From the NCBI GenBank assembly GCA_948567375.1, contig OX419759.1, positions 2,519,303-2,583,302 of the forward strand: a stretch of 64,000 nt of DNA. The letters are read 5' to 3'. Shown one piece after another: positions 11,605 to 24,349 of the stretch. Each line of letters opens with the position of its first letter. Positions within the stretch are counted from its first letter, which is position 1. The notes below the pieces were generated by a model that saw only the letters and a program-made list of their open reading frames with translations, had not been told where the DNA came from and did no database searches. The stretch comes from Lunularia cruciata. Lineage: Eukaryota; Streptophyta; Marchantiopsida; Lunulariales; Lunulariaceae. Both the position numbers and the translations under genes were made by a program.

Positions 11605-12035
11605 TATTTATCATGCCATTTGTAGTGTTGCATCTAGATTGCTCAAAATATGGAGTAGTAGTGTTAGTAGTAGGAGTATTTTGGTAATTATTCATAGACT
11701 ACTTGCTGATAATCAGATTTTGTGTTTGGAGTATTGATTACATGGTAGGGCTCATTGTCACTTGCACCATTTGCAGAGTCGGGTGTGCCATCAGCGGGAC
11801 CATTATGGTTGGAGAGTAGGAGGTATACTTTTGAAGTGCAGCTCCAAAGAGCTCACTTCTTTGATGTTGAGCCATCAAGTTCCTGGCTATGGTGGACAAA
11901 GGCCAGTGAACGTCATTTGGATTCTCTTAGCCAGAGTGGATGTGGCTTGATTTTAATCAATGCTCAATTTTTGGCAGATTATTGAGTGACATATCAAGTA
12001 CTTATCCAATTGAGTGTGATTGGAGTTGTGTGAAA
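11605..12035 (+). repeat. Family G repeat, direct copy 1
   Basis: The block from about 11605 to 11850 aligns with 12510-12741 (shared GATTACATGGT, TTGCACCAT, GTGTGCCATCA). Its continuation to 12035 matches the inverted copy at 9190-9400. The two direct copies and the ~400 bp between them could be the LTRs and body of a small non-autonomous element, but ends were not defined. Confidence 0.5.
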
Positions 12036-12404
12036 AAATTGATTACATCAAAGAAGTGAGGTCATGGGGAAATGGGGTGCAATGATTGAGGGTGTTGGTG
12101 GTATCTCCAAGCCTTGCTTATCGTTGGTAGCTCAATCAAGGTTCAGATTTTCCTTGGTAGTGATCGCGTGCAAAATTTATTCAAATTGATGTAGATGTGG
12201 CAATGAGGCAGATGGTGTGCAAAAGCGTTGGCCAAAATTTTGCTTTAATCCTTTATATGGTATAGATTGCAGACATGCAACTAACAATAGGGCTTGATAG
12301 CACCCGGCCTTTTGATCTTTTGCCCACCATAGGGTATACCATATACTTGGAGTAGATGGCTATTTGGAGTTAGAGGGACCTAACCACCAGCTAGGGAGGC
12401 AATT

Positions 12405-12741
12405 GTGGCACTTTAGAGTCCATGTATGACTTATATGTGAGTTGTGCTTCTAAAGTGTGTGATGTTGACAATGATGTGTGTTGTATAGCAATGCATATAT
12501 GCATGATGGCTATCATGCCAATTGTAGCATTGCACCTAGATTGCTCAGACTCTAGAGTAGTAGTGTTGGTAGTAAGGAGTATTTTGGTAGTTACTCATAG
12601 GCTACTTGTTGATGGTTAGATTTTGTGTTTGGGGTATTGATTACATGGTGAGGCCCACCGTAACTTGCACCATCAAGTGTGCCATCAACGGACCATTAAG
12701 GTTGCAGACCAAGGGGTATACTTTCAAAGTGCAACACCAAA
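12405..12741 (+). repeat. Family G repeat, direct copy 2, cut by chromovirus A
   Basis: Begins after a purine-rich run (GCTAGGGAGGCAAT) and matches copy 1 and the inverted copy. It stops exactly at the left LTR of chromovirus A at 12742, so A inserted into this repeat. The expected continuation of the repeat is not found directly after A, because the right flank of A is rearranged. Confidence 0.55.
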
Positions 12742-13441
12742 TGTAATACCAAGAGCTAGCCATATGATCTAGATGTGAAATTTGGTTTGGTAACATCTAA
12801 AATGATGTTATACATGATGGTCAAAATAGATCAAATAGAAGTATCACCAACAGAGTACTTCTTCTAATAGGGCAGAAACCGAAATAGACTTGAGAGCCTT
12901 AGAACCAATAGCTAGACATATGATTTAAAGGTGAGAATTGGTTTGGTAACATCAGAAAGAGGTATCACCAAAAGTGGACTTTTACTAATAGAGTAGGAAC
13001 CAAAATATGCTTGAAATCTTTGAAGGCAATTTCGGAGGCCTAAACAGATGAATTAGGCCTCAAAAATGTGTGGATTCCCCCCCCAATGGAGGAAAGGCTG
13101 GTCTTCCCTCCCCCTTGCTTTGTCTCATTGAGAGATTTCCAACGGTACCTTACGTGATTCTGAGATTCCTATAAGAAGATTCCCTAAAAGATTCCCTCCG
13201 GTCAAAGCTTGTTTAACCAACCAGATAGGACCTAGACCAGACATGTCACCCATCCAAGTAAGTAATCCAAGGGTGGAGCTTGCTGACATGTCACCTATCT
13301 GTGTCCCTAATCCTATGGTGGAGCTTCCTTGGAGGAGATCCTCTTTGTCTATATAATAAAGAGAAGGTGCTTCCTTGGGGCATCGATTGTTTGAGTGTGC
13401 AATCTGTGTTTTCTCTCTTCTCTTGTCCTCGGAGTATTACA
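12742..13441 (+). repeat. 5' LTR of chromovirus A
   Basis: About 700 bp, TGTAATACC...GAGTATTACA. A TATATAATA box at 13350-13358 is the likely LTR promoter, about 90 bp before the LTR end. The primer-binding site follows directly. Confidence 0.9.
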
Positions 13442-14043
13442 ATAGTATCAGAGCAAGTGTTTTAGTCCAAGAGAGTGGATCACCCCTCTTGGAATAGCAC
13501 AAACTACTGAAACTGAGTAATTTGAGGTGGAGAATATAAAGAAATTGCGAGACTTAGGAAGGACTTTAGAGAGTGGAGGGGATGGATGCGCTAGGAGGAC
13601 AATTTCCTACACCTAGCTTTCTATTCTCAAATCCATTCCACATCAAGGTTATGTACATCCAGCACGAGCAGATGAGGGTATCGCTAGTTTATCACTTTGG
13701 TGCAGAATTCATGGACAGAGTGATGAACTCACCAAACCCGGTGATTCTTCCTGTGGAGATATATGACAGAGAGTGGGATTTGACAATCTACATTCTATTA
13801 TGATGTAATGGATATGAATGTTCCAAATCCTCTCCCTTTCAATACTCAAGTAGAAATCCGTTATGTAGTGAGACTGAAAGTGATGTTTAGAGATTTTGTG
13901 GCTAGGAATTTTGGTGAGGAGTATTATCAACAAGTGATAGCGTCGGAGGTCCCAATGGTAGTTTCGATAGTTTGTGCGCCTTCCAGAGTGATCATATTGA
14001 CTCTGTATTGAAGTAGACATTAGCAGTTGAGTGTTACAAGAAC

Positions 14044-15040
14044 CATGGATCCGCAATTGCAAGAGTTGGTGCAAGGAATGCAAGGCATGTTGAATGAATT
14101 TTGAGAGATTAAGATGACCATGGAGACATTACAAAGTCAAGTGCAGATCCTTAGGAACAATCAAACCATGCAAGAAGAAGAGCCATCTCAAAACCCAGTA
14201 CCTGCAACTGAAGTACTTGGAGAGGCACCCGTGCTTACAAACCTTATCAACGATGAAGCCACATTGCTACTCCGGATGAAGAAGACATGCAACATCGAGC
14301 CTTACAAGGAGCAACGTACGATGGGAGTAGTGGAAAATTGGATCTTGAGAATGAATTGATATTTCCGATTGTTCTCAATAGAGATCACAGAGCATGCTGG
14401 AGGCGTGTTTGCATGCGGGTACTTGACGGATAAAGCCCTCACATGGTATGATGCTTGGGAACAATCTATGCTGGCAGAGAGAAGGGAGGTCACATGGACA
14501 GCAATGCAAGAAGGATTGTTGAAGAATTTTCAATCGGTGGATTTTGTGCAAATGGCTCAAACCCGACTATGGAGATTGAGATAGAAGAATAGCGTACAAG
14601 AGTATGTGGAGGCACTTCTAGATCTACAAGTTGCAATTACCAACATGAGTCCAGCAGAGGCTCTCAATAATTTCAAACGAGAGTTGAAAGAGTGGATTCA
14701 CCAAGAAGTCATGGTGCAAAATCCTCGCACGGTATTTGAAGCCATTGCTTGTGCATAGAGAATAGCAGGAGCATTAGGTGGAAGTGAAGGAGTAGCTCCA
14801 CCTCAACATTATTGGGCAGAAATGTCACACATGGGTGGACCAGTATCGATGGAATTGGGCTATCTTTGATTCTGGGATCAAGGAGCACAACCGCTTCAAG
14901 GGAAGCGGGGACGGGTAAAAGAACAAAGAGATGGAGTCCCACAAGGAGAAGGGACTCGAGGAGAACAACGTTGTTGTTACAATTGTGGCTATATTGGGCA
15001 CATATCTACCAACTATCGCACTCGTTTCCCTAGAGGCCCT
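14044..15040 (+). pseudogene. Gag region of chromovirus A
   Basis: Starts at an ATG with 'MDPQLQELVQGMQ', continues through a capsid-like region (tryptophan-rich block around 14430-14560) and ends with a CCHC zinc-knuckle block near 14970-15030 ('CYNCG..GH'). It is homologous along its length to the gag of B (32030-33010). The gag would package element RNA. Broken. Confidence 0.8.
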
Positions 15041-18000
15041 TGGCCTTTGTTCAAGCAATCTTTGAACAACATGGAGAGGCACATTGAAGAGGAGGAGGTG
15101 GAAATCACTTCGGAAAAAAAAATGCTAGTAAAGGTACCTTGCGGCCTTACTGGCTCAATAAGGAAGCAGAGAAGCAAGGGAAGGAAGAAGAATAATGCGC
15201 AAAGATCCCCAAATGCAACCTCACAATTGATTGTCGTGAATGGAATGCTAGAAGGTAATCAAGTGAGAGTATTAATAGATCTAGGAGCAATAGAGAATTT
15301 CTTGTCTCGCTTTATTGCAATAAGATTGGGAATGGATCTAGAGAGAGATGGAAGTGAAGAAGTAGAGTTACCAAATGGGCAAACAGAGAGGATTGAATCA
15401 TTACCTAGATGGGTAACCCTCTTTGTAGGAGAATATCATGAAACAATTGAGTGGCAAGTGATACATTTAGCTTGTTATGATGCAATTTTAGGCATGCCAT
15501 GGATGGAGCAATACAACCCTATGGTGGATTCGAGGAAGAAAGTAGTGAGAACCCACCAATGGTCAATCATTGGGGTTAAAGAAAAATCACACAGGCAGAA
15601 ACTGCCTCTATATATCGTAGGGACGGCAACTGTCTGTAAGACCGATAGATGTTTTATGGGTCCAATAAGAGAAGTCTAGAGTGCACAACTCGATGGACAA
15701 ATTCTTGAGAAATTGAAGGATGTGGTAGATGAGTTTCAAGATGTCTTTCCCGATGATCTACCCTCAGGATTACCACCAAAGCGGCGAGTAGATCACAAAA
15801 TTGAGACACTTCCAAGGAAGATGTCTCCTTGTAAGGCCCCATATCGCCTATCACCTCATGAGTTGGAGGAGTGTAAGACTCAAATTGAGGAGATGCTGCA
15901 GAAAGGGTTCATCCAACCTAGCGTATCACCATATGGGGCTCTTGTCTTGTTTGTGAAGAAGAAAGATGGTACAATGCGCATGTGCATTGACTATCGAGGT
16001 CTCAATCAGCAAATAGTGAAGAACAAATACCCCTTACCTAGCATGGATGACCTGTTTGATCAACTCCATGGAGCAAGATACTTCACCAAACTGGACTTGC
16101 GGAGCGGTTACAATCAAATCCAAATTGCAGAGGATGATGTGTACAAAACTGCCTTTTGAACCAGGTATGGTCACTTTGAGTATCTTGTGATGCCTTTTGG
16201 CCTCACCAATGCACCTGCCACTTTCATGAGTCTAATGAATGACATATTTTGTCCATACTTGGATAAGTCTATCATCGTCTTCTTGGATGATATCTTAGTA
16301 TATAATAGCACGATGACAGAACACAAGCAACATCTACGAGAGGTCCTCCAGATTCTAAGACAAAATCAGTTGTATGCCAAAATCTCAAAGTGTGAGTTTG
16401 GCAAGTCTAAAGTAGACTACTTGGGGCATAGAGTAAGTGCAGAGGCCATTCAATTATTGACAGATAAAATAGAGGTCATTCAAAAATGGAATGCCCTAGA
16501 AGATCAGACTCACTTGAGAGCTTCTTGGGGTTGACGGAATTCTATCGTAGATTTGTCAATGACTTCTCCAAGGTTGCACAGCCTTTAACGACACTACTTG
16601 GCAAGGGGAAGAAGTGGACATGGGGAACTGCACAAGAGTTGGCCTTTCAAGAATTGAAGGCCGCCTTGCTACATGCACCAATCTTGAAGTGGTATGACCC
16701 AAAATGTCCAATCAAGTTGGCTACAGATGCATCAAGCGTAGCAATAGGAGCAGTCCTACAACAAGAGTGGCATGACGGATGGCATCCAATTGCATATTTC
16801 TCTCAAAAGTTGTTACCGGCAGAGCGCAACTACCACACCACAGAACGGGACGAGTGGGCTATCGTTCTAGCAACCAAGCATTGGAAGCACTACCTGGGCG
16901 AGAAGGCATTTGTAGTAGAGACAGATCACAAACCTCTAGTCTACCTTGAGACTCAGAAGGATCTATCTCGTCGCCAAATTTGGTGGGCAGAGTGGTGACA
17001 ACGCTTCAACATGACAATCACCTATGTGGAAGGTAAGAAGCAACTTGCAGATGCATTCACCCGCATGCCAATGGCCAACAACTTGGTGCCAAAGGTTAAG
17101 ATTAATCCTGAATTCAAGTAAGAGATTCTGGCTGCTACAAAAACTGATCCACAGATTATAGAAGAACAATCATCCAAAGGTGTCACCAGCACCCAAGGAC
17201 TCACTTTTTGGGATGGCATATTATGGATCCCAAATGTCGTAGAATTATGCACCACCATTCTAGCAGAATGTCATGATTTGGCCATTGCAACTCATGTCGG
17301 AGTGGACAAGACCTTGGATGCAACCAAGCGCCATTACTATTGGCCCAAGATGGGCAATGATGTGATGGACTATGTGCATAGATGCCTACTTTGTCAACAG
17401 AACAAAGCTTCTAATCAAGCTCCTGCATGGCTCCTTCAACCTCTCCCCACTCCTACCCAACATTGGGAACAAGTGAGTACGGATCTAGTCTATGAATTAC
17501 CCAAGACCACCTCAAGGTTTGACTCCATTGTGGTCTTTGTGGACCGGCTCAGCAAAATGATTCATGTACGCCCTACCACCAAGGAGGTGACCGCTCCACA
17601 ACTAGCTCAATTATACTTAGATGCAGTCTTTGCTTACCATGGCTTGTCTAGAGTACTCATCACCAATAGAGGCACCCAATTCACCAGTTTGTTTTGGCAA
17701 ACACTCTTTGGTTTCTTGAAAACCAAGTTGGCCATGTCCATAGCTTACCACCCACAAACAGATGGCCAAAAAAAGTGGGCTAATTGCACGATTGAAGACA
17801 TGTTACGCGGCTTCACCTTAGAAGAGCAAGAGAGGTAGGACACCCTACTCCTGTTGGTGGAATTTGCTTATAACAATTCAGTGAATGCATCCACCCAGGT
17901 CACTCCGTTCTTTCTCATGTATGGTGAGCATCCCTTCACACCTTCTAGCTTGATGAAGATCCGTCCAGTGGCTACCAAGGTCGATGCAGTCAACACATTT

Positions 18001-18555
18001 GTTTCTAGAATCCAACAAGGTATGGAGAGCGCCAAGCACAGATTACAGATTGCGCAAAATTGACAGAAGCAGTATGTTGATGCACGCCATTGGCACATGG
18101 AGTTCAATGTTGGGAATCAAGTGTGGCTATTGACAACCAACCTCACATTAGTTAGACCTCATAAGCTCAAACCTTATTTTATTGGGCCTTTCTCGATTCT
18201 TTGTCACATCGGCGCTATGGCCTATCACCTTGAGCTACCACCACACATGAAGATCCATCCAATGTTCCATGTCTCCCTACTATGTAGATATGCTCCCTGA
18301 TCAGGCCAAGGTCATTCCACACCAGACATTCGACCTTGTCCAACACTCATTGATGCCATAGAGGAATATGAAGTGGAGCAAATTCTCCAAAAACGCATGT
18401 GTGGTACTTGCCACCCGCGGGTGGACTATCTAGTAAAATGGAAAGGTTACCCCCTCTATGAAGCAACTTGGGAGCCCGCTGCCAATTTGGCACATGCACC
18501 GGTGTTGGTGCAAGCATTTGAGCAACAATTGCACAACGAGGACGTTGCGTCTTAA
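15041..18555 (+). pseudogene. Pol region of chromovirus A with chromodomain
   Basis: Domains in order: aspartic protease (~15240-15500, with 'ILGMPWME'); reverse transcriptase (~15860-16400, catalytic 'FLDDILV' near 16280); RNase H (~16680-17000, 'LATDASSVAIGAVLQQ'); integrase zinc-binding part (~17270-17410) and core (~17440-17800); chromodomain (18373-18550, 'VKWKGYPLYEATWEP') ending just before the polypurine tract. Chromodomains of this group are known to steer integration toward heterochromatin. Broken in several places. Confidence 0.88.
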
Positions 18556-18568
18556 AAGGAGGGAGGTC

Positions 18569-19302
18569 AGTAAAACCAAGAGCTAGCCATATGATCTAGA
18601 TGTGAAATTTGGTTTGGTAACATCTAAAATGATGTTATACATGATGGTCAAAATAGATCAGATAGAAGTATCACCAAAAGAGTACTTCTACTAATAGGGC
18701 AGAAATCGAAATAGACTTGAGAACCTTAGAACCAATAGCTAGACATATGATTTAAAGGTGAGAATTGGTTTGGTAACATCTGGAAGGATGTTACACATGA
18801 TGGACTAAACAGATCAGAAAGAGGTATCACCAAAAGTGGACTTTTATTAATAGAGTAGGAACCAAAATATGCTTGAAATCTTTGAAGGCAATTTCGGAGG
18901 CCTAAACAGATGAATTAGGCCTCAAAAATGTGTGGATTCCCCCCCCAATGGAGGAAAGGCTGGCCTTCCCTCCCCCTGCTTTGTCTCATTGAGAGATTTC
19001 CAACGGTACCTTACGTGATTCTGAGATTCCTATAAGAAGATTCCCTAAAAGATTCCCTCCGGTCAAAGCTTGTTTGACCAACCAAATAGTACCTAGACCA
19101 GACATGTCACTCATCCAAGTAAGTAATCCAAGGGTGGAGCTTGCTGACATGTCACCTATCTGTGTCCCTAATCCTATGGTGGAGCTTCCTTGGAGGAGAT
19201 CCTCTTTGTCTATATAATAAAGAGAAGGTGCTCCCTTGGAGCATCGATTGTTTGAGTGTGCAATCTGTGTTTTCTCTCTTCTCTTGTCCTCAGAGTATTA
19301 CA
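18569..19302 (+). repeat. 3' LTR of chromovirus A, shared with a second partial unit
   Basis: About 734 bp, homologous to 12742-13441 and preceded by a polypurine tract. A TATATAATA box lies at 19211-19219. It is followed not by host flank but by another primer site and leader, so this LTR is at once the 3' LTR of A and the 5' LTR of a truncated tandem unit. Confidence 0.88.
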
Positions 19303-20312
19303 ATAGTATCAGAGCAAGTGTTTTAGTCCAAGAGAGTGGATCACCCCTCTTGGAATAGCACAAACTACTGAAATTGAGTAATTTGAGGTGGAGAACATAG
19401 AGAAATTGCGAGACTTAGGAAGAACTTTAGAGAGTGGAGGGGATGGATGCGCTGGGAGGACAATTTCCTACACCTAGCTTTCTATTTTCAAATCCATTCC
19501 ACATCAAGGTTATGTACATCCAGCGTGAGCAGATGAGGGTATCGCTAGTTTATCACTTTGGTGCAGAATTTATGGACAGAGTGATGAACTCACCAAACCC
19601 GGTGATTCTACCTGTAGTGATATATGGCAGAGAGTGGGATTTGATAATCTACATTCTATTATGATGTAATGGATATGAATGTTCCAAATCCTCCCACTTT
19701 CAATACTCAAGTAGAAATCCGTTATGTAGTGAGACTGAAAGTGATGTTTAGAGATTTTGTGGTTAGGAATTTTGGTGAGGAGTATTATCAACGAGTGATA
19801 GCGTCGGAGGTCCCAATGGTAGTTTCGATAGTTCGTGCGCCTTCCAGCGTGATCATATTGACTCTATATTGAAGTAGACATTAGCAATTGAGTGTTGCAG
19901 GAACCATGGATCTGCAATTGCAAGAGTTGGTGCAAGGAATGCAAGGCATGTTGAATGAATTTCAACATGTTTTCTCTCTTCTCTTGTCCTTGGAGTATTA
20001 CAATGGTATCAGAGCAAGTGTTTTAGTCCAAGAGAGTGGATCACCCCTCTTGGAATAGCACAAACGACTGAAACTGAGTAATTTGAGGTGGAGAACATAG
20101 AGAAATTGCAAGACTTAGGAAGGACTTTAGAGAGTGGATGGGATGGATGCACTGGGAGGACAATGTCCTACACCTAGCTTTCCATTCTCAAATCCATTCC
20201 ACATCAAGGTTATGTACATCCAGCGTGAGCAGATGAGGGTATCGCTAGATTATCACTTTGGTGCAAAATTCATGGACAGAGTGATGAACTCACCAAACCC
20301 GATGATTCATCC
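19303..20312 (+). mobile_element. Two extra chromovirus leader copies in tandem
   Basis: 19303-19967 repeats the primer site, leader and gag start of A (13442-14103). Next come only the last ~35 bp of an LTR (19968-20002), then a second primer site (TGGTATCAGAGC, 20004-20015) and leader matching A 13442-13745. The last copy ends near 20312, next to gypsy family C sequence. The two leader starts are 700 bp apart. Unequal recombination or template switching could have produced this. Confidence 0.8.
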
Positions 20313-20334
20313 CAAACCAAACCCAGTATTATAG

Positions 20335-21103
20335 TTACCTTCTTGGGTCATAAGATCTCATCAAAGGGGATCAAGATAGAAGAGGAGAAGATCAAGGCTA
20401 TTACTGATTGGCCTACACCAAAGCCCCAAAAGCATTGGCATTTAATAGATTGGTGAGTTTTAACCAATGGTTCATCCACTACTATGCTCATGTGGCTACA
20501 CCATTGACGAATCTCTTTGGGAAGAATTTAAGCTTTAAGTGGACCATCAAGCACAAAGAAGCACTCCAAAAGCTAAAGCATATGGTTTATTCAAGACCTA
20601 TTCTTCAACCATATGACCCTCAACTATCTTGTGTGGTTGATTTCAATGCTTCTAACTTTGCCATTGGAGCTATGTTGCAATAGGAATTCCCATATGGGTT
20701 ACATCCCATTGCCTTTGTGTCTCACTAACTAAACATTACATAAAGGAATTACTCTACTTGAGATCAAGAACAACTAGCAATAGTTTATGCCACCAAGGTA
20801 TGGAGGCATTAACTCTCCAAGAAACTAGTGATCATGCAAACCGATCACAAACCTTATTGTAGACATTATATTTGGAGCACATGAAGAGTTTAAATCATTG
20901 ATATGAGGATCAACTACAAATTTTTTACCTCAAACTTGAGTACAAACCTGCTAGGTTCCATATCATTCTTGATGCCCTATCACAATGATGTGATTTGAAA
21001 TCTCCTCCTCTCATCACAATGGTAATTACAACATATCAATTGACTCAAAAGTCCAAATTGAGTTTAAGACGGCTTTATGACAAGACATCTTCTCTTAAAT
21101 GGT
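20335..21103 (+). mobile_element. Gypsy family C fragment (RT end, RNase H)
   Basis: Collinear with about 52300-53080 of the full-length C copy. Shows an RT thumb-like block with 'HYYAHVATPLTNLFGKN' and an RNase H block with 'CVVDFNASNFAIGAMLQ'. It is bounded by the chromovirus leader copy on the left and an unrelated LTR-like sequence from 21104. Broken internal fragment. Confidence 0.75.
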
Positions 21104-21800
21104 ACTATAACACCCATTTGTGCATGTGTGTGGTATTAAGATATTTAGCTTGGTATTACAAATACTTGAGAGATATTATTTATATAGAGATAAAGGATGG
21201 TTTTGCATTAATCATGATTAGCTAAAGTTACTCATAGCTAAGATAGAGGAGACTTTACTTTAGAGGAAGTGGAAAAGATAAACACCACTATTTTGGATTC
21301 TAGTGTGTTGACTTGGTATTATTCCTAGGTGTTTTTCTTTGAAGAAAGAGTTGAGAACTCCTAGGCCTCCAAGCCTTTTTGTTTTGGATTCTTCTTTAGT
21401 CCAAGGATAGCCTATGTGAATGAATCCTTGACTTAGTGGTTAGGTCAAGGTAAGATCACATGCTTAGTGGAATATGCCCATGTGGATGGATATTCCTTTA
21501 TAATTTTTGACTTTACTTGACTTTTAGCATAGTAAATAGTAACTTTAGTACGTAACTATTTCACAAATATATAAACAAGGGATGAGGAGGTACTCATCAT
21601 CCTTTCATTTGCAACGATCTTTCTCTCATTGACTTTCTCTAGTGAACAATGTCTTGAGTATTGGAGTGTTAGCCTTGGAGGAGTATGATAGAGTTAGGGT
21701 TCCTTGCCTTCTAAGTCCATGGTGCACTACCATAATAGCCATCAGATGTTCATCTTGGGTGAGAGAAAATAGGCTAGCTCATAGGTCATACACTTTGTAT
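21104..21800 (+). repeat. LTR-like sequence of lineage D (OTA-type gypsy)
   Basis: Begins TATAACACCCATTTGTGCATG, matching the sequence just after the polypurine tract of element D (44350 on). Contains a TATATAAA box near 21569-21576 in plus orientation. The right end is not defined (about 21750-21840). It appears inserted in or joined to the C fragment, as C homology stops at its left edge and does not resume on the right. Confidence 0.5.
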
Positions 21801-21829
21801 TGGCATTGCCTGATTTGCCACATGTAATG

Positions 21830-23353
21830 CACCATACATTTGGTCTGCCAAATGAAGGAGGTTTTCTTTGGTCCATCGCCCCAATCATCTGGATCTTGAA
21901 ATCCACAAACTCCTTTATAAGATTCTCCAGCTTATTATCAATCTTATTTTGTTGGAGGTGTCAATGGCTTCTTTCCTCTTCATCTTTGTATTCTTCTTGG
22001 CTTTGAATCTTGTTTGGATTCCAAAGAAGAACTTGAAGATGTGGAGGATTCCTCCAAAGAAGAGGATGTACTACGAGAAGCCCTTCATCTTGGCTTATTG
22101 CCTTTGTTCTCCCCATTCCTTTGGTTGTTGAAGGAGTGAGAGTGGGCCGCCTCATAGTGGGCAATATGTTTGAGTACCTTATCCAGGGAAGTACATTCCT
22201 CTCCTTGGCAAAGATTTGGATTTCTTGTGACAAACCATCAAGGAACCAAGTAATGGCTTGGGCATTGGAGTAACCCACCACCCCTGATTGCTTTAGGACT
22301 TGGTTCAAAAGGGCCATAAACCACTCAGAGTAGTTCCTCAACTTCTCCTTCTTCCCCCAGTCAAGGTCATTGAGTGCTGCAAAGACACTTGTATCGTAAT
22401 CAACTTCTCGTAATCACTCCAAGAAGTTGTTTCTCAAGGCTGCCCAATTGGCTGGTGCGAACCCCTTTTGGATTACATGTGTGTACTAGCTCCGAGCTTT
22501 CTTTTGGAGCAGACTTGGGAAAATGCACAGCCAGTCAATAAAGTCATGCTCCTTATTGGCAAAGGAGATGACTTTGAATTCTTTGATGAATTCATCAAGG
22601 TCTTCATCTTGTTCCATTCCCTTGTACTTTTGATAGGAGTGTCAAGTAACACGTAATGAAGTCATTATGTAACTTTGAAAAATAGGTTGCGGTAATATGG
22701 GGCTTGATGTACCCAAGGTATTGGCTGGTGATTGTACGTTGAATTCAACCCCCAGGTTCACCAAGTTCAAGATGAGGTCTTTGTCAACACATTGATCTTT
22801 TGCGGGTATGTCAACTTCAACCCAAGTAGTGGACAGAGGTTCAATGTCTTCAAGTGGCTCTCTTAGATCCCTTCAAACAAGTCAAAGAATTGTATGAAGA
22901 AGATATTGACACTCTTCCTCTATCAGAATTTATGTGGTCTTCTCATGAATTAAATTCTCTTATGAACCGGCTCCTCTGACAAATCTTGAGGAAGTTGGTG
23001 TTCTAGGTCGTATCAAATATGTTTGTTTGCTTGCATCTTTCTTCTTCTTGGGATTCAAAGATGCAAAGTAGCCCCGCCACCCAATCTCTTGTTTCCTCTA
23101 CTCAACATCTTTCAAGGCTTCTTGAACTTCATGAAGAAGTTGCAAATCCAACACCTCCTTCTCAGCTTCATCAAAGGTGATATGACTCTTCTGGCATTTT
23201 TCTTCTTCATGGTGCAACATTTGTTTACAAGCTCTCTCCTCCCATTTTTTTGCTCTTGATATAGACATTCATATTGGTTGAGTGCCCAATATTAGATTTT
23301 GCTTTGTAGTTTACCACTTCAAAGGTTTTTATTCCCGGCAGTGGCACCAAAAA
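21830..23353 (-). mobile_element. OTA-type gypsy remnant: primer site and gag region
   Basis: On the minus strand a primer-binding region TGGTGCCACTGCCGGGAA (within 23332-23353) resembles the TGGCGCCGTTGCCGGGG motif typical of Athila/Tat elements. Downstream on that strand is a gag-like region (to about 21830) with 'RNYSEWFMALLNQVL' and 'WFLDGLSQEIQIFAKE'. Protease and polymerase parts are absent. It is old and broken. Its link with element D is likely by lineage, not proven as the same family. Confidence 0.6.
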
Positions 23354-23356
23354 TCA

Positions 23357-24190
23357 TGTGACAACTTGGCAAATATCATTTTGCGGTAATCAAGTAAGTA
23401 AATTTTGTTCCCATAGAGATACAAGTCAAAAATGCTCAAATACAAATTCAAACAGTTACACATCTTTTTTCTTGGGTGTGTCTTTAATCTCTCAAGTAGA
23501 AACTACACCTAGAAGAGAATAACAAGTGCTGAATTATAGTCTTGTCACAACAATTTGTCACCCATAAATCACAATATCATCAAATATGTCCAAACAATCT
23601 AAACCTAAACTAAATCATCACAATCTCGGGATTGTGATGATTTAGTTTTCTCCCCAAGATAGCTATTTCATTGTTAAACTACTTTGTTGTGGAATTGTGT
23701 TCCACCCCTCCACTAAAGACACAACTTCCTTGATCAAAATTACTTCACATCAATTTCACGTTGCACTCACAAATGCAAAATACTACCAACACTACAATTC
23801 TTCTCAGATCTATCAAGGCATTGCTTCAATTGCACTTCACTCAAGATCAAAACACACAGAATGAAGATCAAGGTTGTGGAATCCAACATCCAACAAACAC
23901 ATTGATTTGCAATTCAAAATTCTCCCAACACTCACAAATACACACACAAAACTGATATTCAAAATTAAGCTCAAATGACAAGCACTAAGATTAGCATTTT
24001 GCTTTATCTATCTTTAGGAATAATGAATACTGAACAACATGTAACTGAAAATGCCTCCTTTGAATAAGCAAAATACTTAATAGTTATTTAAATACTATAC
24101 CATTCTACAACAACTTTACCAACCTTTAGATCCGCAATGACAATGCACATTTTCATATCTGCCTCTCCAAATCTCAAAACTATTATTACT
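23357..24190 (-). repeat. Probable 5' LTR of the OTA-type remnant
   Basis: Directly upstream, on the minus strand, of the OTA primer site. It ends on that strand in ...CACA next to the primer site. A TATTTAAATA-like box lies near 24085 on the minus strand. The outer edge is not defined and no second LTR was found for pairing. Confidence 0.4.
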
Positions 24191-24349
24191 CCAATCCAAT
24201 GTCTATTTCTACTTTGCCTTCTAAACCCAAAGTAACTTCAAGCACTTCTTTACCTTTGGGTCCCTTCTCTGCCTTTGGATCTCTAAATCTTCTACTAATT
24301 TTATCAATTCTCCACTTTGAACTGCAATTGAGCTCATGGGTAATCTATC

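Larger units (their letters stand above)
12742..19302 (+). mobile_element. Ty3/gypsy chromovirus A, full length but broken
   Basis: Complete layout: left LTR, tRNA-iMet-type primer site (13443-13454, resembling TGGTATCAGAGC), gag, protease, RT, RNase H, integrase, C-terminal chromodomain, polypurine tract (18554-18566), right LTR. It belongs to the same family as B. The LTR pair is similar enough (roughly 97% by eye) to suggest a fairly recent insertion. Coding parts are interrupted in several places, so it looks inactive. No matching target duplication is seen on the right because the right LTR runs straight into another leader copy. Confidence 0.92.
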
